From NCBI GenBank assembly GCA_910579725.1, contig CAJTUD010000001.1, forward strand, positions 93,908 through 157,907: a stretch of 64,000 nt of DNA, in the 5' to 3' direction. A program made the translations under genes and the position numbers. Positions 59,207 through 64,000 of this stretch are shown one piece after another. The notes below the pieces were generated by a model. That model saw only the letters and a program-made list of their open reading frames with translations. It did no database searches and was not told the DNA's origin. Numbering within the stretch: the stretch's first letter is position 1; every line of letters begins with the position of its first letter. The DNA is from an uncultured Oscillospiraceae bacterium. GTDB taxonomy: Bacteria > Bacillota > Clostridia > Oscillospirales > Oscillospiraceae.

Positions 59207-60469
59207 ATGAAGAAGGAGAACCACTATTTTGGCTGGGGGCTGACGGCGGTGTGCGTCGTCTGCGCCATCATGCTGATTTACGATTTGATTTTCCGGGACA
59301 GCATTGTCATGACCTATACCAGAAAGCTGATCGGGATTCTGGCGCCTATTCTTTACGGCTGCGCCATTGCTTACCTGCTCGCTCCCGTGGTCAACTGGTT
59401 TGAGCGGATCATCTTCCGCCGGGCTGGGAAGCGGAAAATCCAGGGCGTGCGGGCGCTGTCCATCGCGCTGACGCTGGCGGTGGTATTCGCGCTGCTGTAC
59501 GGGCTTCTGCGGGTGCTTCTGCCGGAGCTGTACAAGAGCGTGCTGCAATTGGCCGGCAACGCCAAGAGCTACTATGAAACCATCGAGGGCTGGGTGCTGA
59601 GCCTGCTGGAGAACAACCCGGAGCTGGCCCGGCAGGTGGAGGCGGCCTTCAACCAGTTTTACGAGGAGATCACCCGCAACGAGTTTTACCAGGAGGCGTT
59701 CTCCTCCCTGCTGTGGCTGAAGGACAACCTGATGCCCCAGCTTCAGGAAGCGCTCCAGGCCGTCACCGGCGGCGTGGTAGGCGTGCTGGTGTTTTTCAAG
59801 AATCTGTTTCTGGGAATCATGGTATCCCTGTACCTGCTGGCCTCCAAGGAGAATTTTGCCGCCGCGGGGTGCAAGCTGTGCTATACTCTGCTGCCTGAGG
59901 ACTGGGCCTCCTGGTTCATCCGGGGCATCAAGGCCACGGACCGCATTTTCTCCGGCTTTGTCCGCGGCAAGCTGCTCGACTCCCTGATTATCGGCATTCT
60001 CTGCTTTATCTGCTCCAGCATTCTGAACTTCCCCTACGCCCCCCTGGTCAGCGTGGTGGTGGGCGTGACCAATGTGATCCCCTTCTTCGGGCCTTTCCTG
60101 GGGGCCATACCCAGTGCGTTTCTGATTCTGCTGGCCAGTCCCATCAAGTGCCTGTATTTCATTCTCTTCATTCTGGCTCTCCAGCAGTTTGACGGAAACA
60201 TCCTGGGCCCCAAGATCCTGGGCGACAGTACGGGCATCTCCGGCTTCTGGGTGATTCTGGCCATTCTGGTAGGCGGCGGACTGTGGGGCGTGGCAGGCAT
60301 GTTCCTGGGCGTGCCCATCTGCGCCTGCGTCTACGCGGGAGTCCGCTTCTTCTCGGACTGCCGGCTGAAGAAAAAGGGGCTGCCGGTTTCTTCCGCTTGC
60401 TATACCACCCACCAGCCTGTCTGGCCGGAGGAACCCCCCGCCTCTCCCCCGGCGGAGCCGAAACCCTGA
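59207..60469 (+). CDS. AI-2E family transporter (PerM/YtvI-like)
   Basis: A 420-residue membrane protein with about eight helices. Family traits are the paired N-terminal helices, the long amphipathic central region (about 105-195: NAKSYYETIEGW, LKDNLMPQLQEAL) and the C-terminal VVVGVTNVIPFFGPFLGAIP and DGNILGPKILGDSTGISGFW. Members have been linked to autoinducer-2 export or sodium/proton antiport; which applies here cannot be read from sequence. ATG 59207 follows AAGGAG; an in-frame TTG at 59198 is too close to it. Divergent from the large SLH gene. Confidence 0.94.
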   Translation: MKKENHYFGWGLTAVCVVCAIMLIYDLIFRDSIVMTYTRKLIGILAPILYGCAIAYLLAPVVNWFERIIFRRAGKRKIQGVRALSIALTLAVVFALLYGLLRVLLPELYKSVLQLAGNAKSYYETIEGWVLSLLENNPELARQVEAAFNQFYEEITRNEFYQEAFSSLLWLKDNLMPQLQEALQAVTGGVVGVLVFFKNLFLGIMVSLYLLASKENFAAAGCKLCYTLLPEDWASWFIRGIKATDRIFSGFVRGKLLDSLIIGILCFICSSILNFPYAPLVSVVVGVTNVIPFFGPFLGAIPSAFLILLASPIKCLYFILFILALQQFDGNILGPKILGDSTGISGFWVILAILVGGGLWGVAGMFLGVPICACVYAGVRFFSDCRLKKKGLPVSSACYTTHQPVWPEEPPASPPAEPKP

Positions 60470-60471
60470 GA

Positions 60472-60640
60472 ACCTGTATATTGACAACCGTTGAACAGGT
60501 TCTGACCGGTCCTTTTACCGCCATACTGCGTCGATTTTCCTTGCCATCCGTCAGGATGCCTGCAAAAAATCTCCTTGTCTGACGGCAAAAACCATTGTTC
60601 ATCCCGCATCCCCTGATTATGAATACAAGTTCTGAATCCT
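60472..60640. repeat. MITE-like dispersed repeat, copy 2
   Basis: The core (about 60519-60640) repeats, in order, ACCGCCATACTGCGTCGATT, CCTTG, a spacer, CCTTGTCTGACGG, CATCCCGCATCCCC and GAATACAAGTTCT, all matching copy 1 near 43.7 kb. The left flank adds AGAACCTGTAT (60472-60482), the inverse of the right-end ATACAAGTTCT, and a further ACAGGTTCT at 60505-60513, so ends look like short terminal inverted repeats. No gene is carried. Confidence 0.65.
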
Positions 60641-60836
60641 TCCGAAGCCATCCCGGCCGGCGGCAAAAGCCGCCGGCCGCTTTTTCATCGTCCATGCGCT
60701 CCGCGTCCGCCGGAATCTGCCGCTGTCCTTCCGCCCTTCGCGCAGCTGCGTTTCCGTGTTCCGCGCTGGGAGACGGCCTGCTTCCGGCAGCCCCTTTCGG
60801 GTTTGCGGAAAATTTCCGGCGGCTGCCATCCTTGGA
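60641..60836. other. Spacer with a strong hairpin
   Basis: No gene supported. CGGCCGGCGGC (60654-60664) pairs with GCCGCCGGCCG (60669-60679), loop AAAA, followed by CTTTTT: a terminator for the AI-2E/PerM gene after read-through of the repeat. The remaining bases up to the promoter show nothing recognisable. Confidence 0.6.
60654..60685 (+). terminator. Rho-independent terminator
   Basis: Perfect 11-bp GC stem, AAAA loop and CTTTTT tail on the plus strand. Confidence 0.85.
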
Positions 60837-60865
60837 TTGATTCCCCTGCTTTTTTATGCTATAAT
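60837..60865 (+). promoter_or_regulatory. Promoter of the sensor/diguanylate cyclase operon
   Basis: TTGATT (60837-60842) and TATAAT (60860-60865) with a 17-base spacer. The transcript would start near 60872, giving a leader of about 170 bases before the TTG start at 61040. Confidence 0.75.
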
Positions 60866-61039
60866 GCAGGGAGCCATGATCGATGCGCTCAAGAAGCGGT
60901 AAAAGCGCGGTGAGGCCCGCCAAAGCCGGCGGCAAAAATCGCGGTTTGCCGCTGGGCGCTGCCGGTTTTCATGCGCTTGATCTGTTATCTGCTTGGCCGG
61001 TCCGGGGAAGTCCGCCGCCGCGCTGTGGGAGGGAGATAT

Positions 61040-62983
61040 TTGGAGAACAGAGATTACGAGAAAATCCTGAACGCCATGCCGAAGACCGGGGTATACGTTG
61101 TCCGGGAGGAGGACCGGAGCCTCCTTTACTTCAATAAGCGCGTGCAAGAGATATCGCCGGAGGCCCGTCTGGGCGTACCTTGCCGGGATGTCTGGGCAGG
61201 TTCGTGCAGCTGCTGCCCGCTGTCGGCCATCGGAGACCGGCAGGAAAACCGGACGGTCAGCTATAACGACCCCTATGGCGGCGTGGTGGATGTCACCGCA
61301 GTGAGAACCTTGTGGGAGGGCGGCGTTCCCGCCTTTGTCATTACCGTGGTTCCCCGTACGGATACCTCCGGGTATGCTTACCGCAAGATTCTCCATGTGG
61401 ATCTGGACCGGGACCGCTGCGAGGTGCTCAAATCAGACCCCAAGGGCTGGCAGCCCGGAGACGGCTCTCTGTCCCGGCAGATGGAGCAGTTTGCCGCCGG
61501 CGGCGCGATTCATCCGGAGGACGTGGAGCGGGTGATTGCCTTTACCCGCCTGGAGCATATGCGCTCCGCTCCCGCCGCCGGGCAGGAGGCCCTGACTCTG
61601 CTCTACCGCCGCCGGGCGGACGAGTCATACCGCTGGAACATGATGGAGGTAATCCCGGAGCGGACCGGCGGCGAAACGCGCTCGGCCCTTCTCTGCGTCA
61701 AGGACGTCCACGACGTGCTGCGGGAGGGCCTGGAGCGGGAGGGACTCAGCGTCCGGAGCCAGGAGCTCATCCGCAGTCTGGGAGAGCGGAATTTCAACAT
61801 CTACACCATTGATCTTGATACCGGCGCCGCCGATCCCATCCGTGTGAACGGACAGATGCAGGACGGCCTGCCGCACCTGCCATGGGACGCTCTGGCCGAA
61901 GAGCACATCTCCGGTCTGATTCAGGAGCACTATCGGGAGGAATTTACCCGGCGCTTTTCTCTGGAGGGCCTGCGCCGGGCCAGGGCGGAGGAGCGGAAAA
62001 AGTCCGAGATGCTCTGCCTGTGGCGGGGAGAGGATGGCTTCCGGTACATATCCGTCACCGCCTATTTCAGCCGCGAGTCCAAGGGCCGGAGCTATACGGT
62101 CCTGGCCCTTCAGGACGTGGACGAATGGATGCGCCAGGAGCTGGCGCATACCAAGCGGGACATGCAGATGGCGGCTATTCTCAAGTGCCGGTATCAGATG
62201 ATGAACACGGTATATCTGGACACTGGCCTGTGCGAGCGGATGGATCTCACCCGCAGCGCCGGACCGGAAAGTACCCTGACCGGCGACTACAGCCAATATA
62301 TCCACACGGCGGCGGAGCGCTATGTGCATCCCGACGACGTGGACCGCTTCCGGTCCATGCTTTCTCTGGAGCATCTGCGGGAAAAGGCGGAGAGCGTCAG
62401 GGACTATGACGAGGAAATCTGCCAATACCGTCTGCGGGGCGAGCAGGTGCGCTGGATCAAGCTGCACATCCTCTACAGCCGTCAGGCGGGACAGGTCATG
62501 GTGAACATCCTGGGACAGGACGTCACCGGGGAGAAAAACCAGGAGGAGAGCCGCCGGAAGGCGCTGGAGGAACAGTCCTACATGATCACCAGCCTCAGCC
62601 GTCTGTTTTTCTCCACCTATTATATTGATCTGGAACAGGACACCTTCCGGGCGGTGACGCAGCAGCGCCAGATCGGAGCCGTTCTGGGGGACGCGGTAAA
62701 CTGTACGGCGGCCCTTCAGCTCTACGCCAACAACTTCATCCATCCGGACGACAGGGACCGCTATCTGCAAACGATGAGCGTCCGGAACCTGCGGGAGACG
62801 CTGCGGTGGTGGCAGCCCTACGTGGAGGTGGAATACCACAAGCTGCCGGAGGAGGGGGGCGGTCTGGTCCGGGCCACCGCTGTGTTGGCGCAGACCGGCC
62901 TGGACGATCTGCCGAAAACCGTCGTATATGTGGCGAGGAATATTGCCGGTGATTCCCAGGAGAGCGGAAGCCGCCGGATTTGA
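61040..62983 (+). CDS. Multi-repeat PAS-like sensor protein without output domain
   Basis: A 647-residue cytosolic protein. Residues 1-105 form a PAS-like domain with a cysteine group PCRDVWAGSCSCCPL (C48, C56, C58, C59). Four related modules of about 120 residues follow (112-227, 246-365, 380-500, 516-640); three keep an IHPEDVER or HPDD-R motif, and all have a following LEHMR/LEGLRR/LEHLRE/VRNLRE helix. Such modules accompany GGDEF and EAL domains in Clostridia, but here no output domain is attached; the next gene supplies one. Start is TTG 61040 with GGAGG seven bases upstream; the upstream ATG 60971 has no ribosome site. Confidence 0.8.
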   Translation: MENRDYEKILNAMPKTGVYVVREEDRSLLYFNKRVQEISPEARLGVPCRDVWAGSCSCCPLSAIGDRQENRTVSYNDPYGGVVDVTAVRTLWEGGVPAFVITVVPRTDTSGYAYRKILHVDLDRDRCEVLKSDPKGWQPGDGSLSRQMEQFAAGGAIHPEDVERVIAFTRLEHMRSAPAAGQEALTLLYRRRADESYRWNMMEVIPERTGGETRSALLCVKDVHDVLREGLEREGLSVRSQELIRSLGERNFNIYTIDLDTGAADPIRVNGQMQDGLPHLPWDALAEEHISGLIQEHYREEFTRRFSLEGLRRARAEERKKSEMLCLWRGEDGFRYISVTAYFSRESKGRSYTVLALQDVDEWMRQELAHTKRDMQMAAILKCRYQMMNTVYLDTGLCERMDLTRSAGPESTLTGDYSQYIHTAAERYVHPDDVDRFRSMLSLEHLREKAESVRDYDEEICQYRLRGEQVRWIKLHILYSRQAGQVMVNILGQDVTGEKNQEESRRKALEEQSYMITSLSRLFFSTYYIDLEQDTFRAVTQQRQIGAVLGDAVNCTAALQLYANNFIHPDDRDRYLQTMSVRNLRETLRWWQPYVEVEYHKLPEEGGGLVRATAVLAQTGLDDLPKTVVYVARNIAGDSQESGSRRI

Positions 62984-63039
62984 ATACCATCTGGCCCTGA
63001 TTGCCGGATGATGTGCGTGAAAGGATGAAAGAGAACGCA

Positions 63040-63963
63040 ATGGACAAGATTTTGGTAATCGACGACAGCGCTGTCCAGGCGCAGTTCCTGTGCTCCATTT
63101 TGCAGGCGGACTATGACGTCACCGCCTGCCATACGGCGAAAGAAGGGCTCCAGATGGCAAAGGAGGGCGGGTATGCTCTGATTCTTCTGGATGTCATCAT
63201 GCCGGATATGGATGGATTCGCGGTGCTCAAGGAGCTGAAGGCCGCGGAGCTCACCCGGTATATTCCCGTGATTCTGCTGACCAGTCTCGCGGATGTGCAG
63301 TATGAGGAGCGGGGCCTTCTTCTGGGGGCGGTGGACTATGTGGCCAAGCCCTTTAACCCGGTTATCATCAAGGCCCGGGTCAACACCCATATTCAGCTCT
63401 ACCATTATCAGGCGGAGTTCCGGCAGCAGGCCACCATTGACGGCCTGACCGGCGTGGCCAACCGCCGGCACTACGAGGGGGAGGCCGTTGCCAAATGGCG
63501 GGAGGCGGTCCGCTTCGGACTGCCCTTCTCCGTATGCATGTTTGATATTGACAAGTTCAAGGTGTACAACGACACCTTCGGTCATCAGGCGGGAGATCAC
63601 GTCATCGTCTCCGTGGCAAAAACAGCCGCCGCCTTCTTCCAGCGCTCCACGGATCTCTTTGCCCGGTATGGTGGGGAGGAATTTGTGGCGGTTTTCGCCG
63701 GGAATGACGGGGAAGCGGCTTTCTCGTTCATGAAGACCGTCCGGCAGGCGGTAGAGGATCTGCATATTCCTCACGATCCCTCCGTCAACCCCTGGGTGAC
63801 GGTGAGCATCGGCGGCGTCACCCTTCTGCCCAAGCCGGGTGATGATTACAACACCTACCTGAAGCTGGCGGACACCATGCTCTACGATGCCAAACGATTC
63901 GGCCGCAATCAGGTGGTATGGTCCAACAGCGGCAAAGAACAGTGGAGAGAAAAGGAAAGCTGA
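63040..63963 (+). CDS. Response regulator-GGDEF diguanylate cyclase
   Basis: A 307-residue protein that makes cyclic di-GMP when its receiver is activated (PleD/WspR-like layout). The receiver domain has D9 and phospho-acceptor D51 (LILLDVIMPDMDG), T81 in ILLTS and K103 in VAKPF. The GGDEF domain (about 130-300) has an intact active site GGEEF (211-215), metal Asp in FDIDKFK, and an RxxD inhibitory site (202-205) five residues before it, so it should be active and product-inhibited. ATG 63040 is preferred; ATG 63025 is in frame but sits on the AAAGG. It follows the sensor gene by 56 bases. The window ends 37 bases after its stop. Confidence 0.94.
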   Translation: MDKILVIDDSAVQAQFLCSILQADYDVTACHTAKEGLQMAKEGGYALILLDVIMPDMDGFAVLKELKAAELTRYIPVILLTSLADVQYEERGLLLGAVDYVAKPFNPVIIKARVNTHIQLYHYQAEFRQQATIDGLTGVANRRHYEGEAVAKWREAVRFGLPFSVCMFDIDKFKVYNDTFGHQAGDHVIVSVAKTAAAFFQRSTDLFARYGGEEFVAVFAGNDGEAAFSFMKTVRQAVEDLHIPHDPSVNPWVTVSIGGVTLLPKPGDDYNTYLKLADTMLYDAKRFGRNQVVWSNSGKEQWREKES

Positions 63964-64000
63964 TACCGGCAGTCAGGAGAGCCCCGGCGGAGCGTCTGCT

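Noticed and set aside
60872..61039. Cyclic di-GMP riboswitch in the leader of the sensor/cyclase operon
   Set aside because: The leader is long and GC-rich, but I could not find the conserved GEMM-I or GEMM-II core.
1..64000. CRISPR arrays, tRNA or rRNA genes, prophage or intact transposase genes
   Set aside because: None recognised on reading both strands; short RNA genes could be missed without a covariance search.

Overview
The window looks like chromosomal DNA of a GC-rich, strictly anaerobic gut Firmicute of the Oscillospirales/Oscillospiraceae type (Oscillibacter, Flavonifractor or Lawsonibacter-like). This rests on SLH-domain surface proteins, lipoproteins with Gram-positive lipoboxes, consensus sigma-A promoters with strong AGGAGG ribosome sites, an A-type flavodiiron protein, an NrdG activase, ferredoxin-rich membrane proteins and a TAXI-type TRAP transporter. 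No rRNA, tRNA, CRISPR, prophage or intact insertion sequence was recognised. About 50 protein genes are supported. Most long antisense ORFs are shadows of GC-rich genes.

Layout. 0.3-6 kb: a GT4 glycosyltransferase, then on the minus strand asnA-pepD-pepF (asparagine synthesis and peptide breakdown). 6.2-13.6 kb (plus): two secreted proteins, then a small exopolysaccharide locus (O-antigen ligase/polymerase-like protein, polyprenyl sugar-phosphotransferase, glycosyltransferase). 13.6-15.7 kb (minus): a DUF2975 membrane protein, XRE regulator and lipoprotein operon with twin palindromic operators at its promoter. 15.9-18.4 kb (minus): TIGR03960 radical SAM protein plus its TIGR03936/DUF2344 partner. 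18.5-23.8 kb (minus): a tight catabolic operon (class III aminotransferase, double-domain class II aldolase, TetR regulator, FGGY kinase, GtrA protein). 24.4-27.6 kb (plus, divergent): a TRAP-TAXI transporter whose solute-binding protein appears circularly permuted. 27.6-31.1 kb (minus): DegV, DUF2461, adenine deaminase. 31.5-32.3 kb: an AT-rich island with a CPBP protease gene broken by one in-frame TGA. 32.3-38.4 kb (minus): fumC, OmpR-type regulator, histidine kinase, an unknown anchored protein, a VanY-like carboxypeptidase and nrdG. 38.5-43.6 kb: an SLH protein, FprA flavodiiron protein, and a radical SAM/flippase-like pair. 43.9-49.1 kb (plus): LytTR regulator, soluble GHKL kinase and two ABC exporter half-transporters, with a LytTR-like direct repeat before the exporter. 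49.1-52.5 kb: manA, a phosphohexomutase and a zinc-ribbon membrane protein. 53-59 kb: HtrA-like protease; a minus-strand redox cluster (CXXC micro-protein, membrane polyferredoxin, TlpA-like lipoprotein); and a 946-residue SLH surface protein. 59.2-64 kb: an AI-2E/PerM family protein, then a four-repeat sensor protein with a response-regulator diguanylate cyclase.

Working together: manA, the phosphohexomutase, the sugar transferase and the glycosyltransferases could supply and use sugar phosphates for surface glycans. The TRAP transporter lies back-to-back with the aminotransferase/aldolase/kinase operon, so it may import that pathway's substrate (inference). The most unusual items are the permuted TAXI receptor and its catabolic neighbours, the polyferredoxin/TlpA/CXXC micro-protein relay, the LytTR-exporter regulatory arrangement, and a dispersed MITE-like repeat present at about 43.72 and 60.52 kb.
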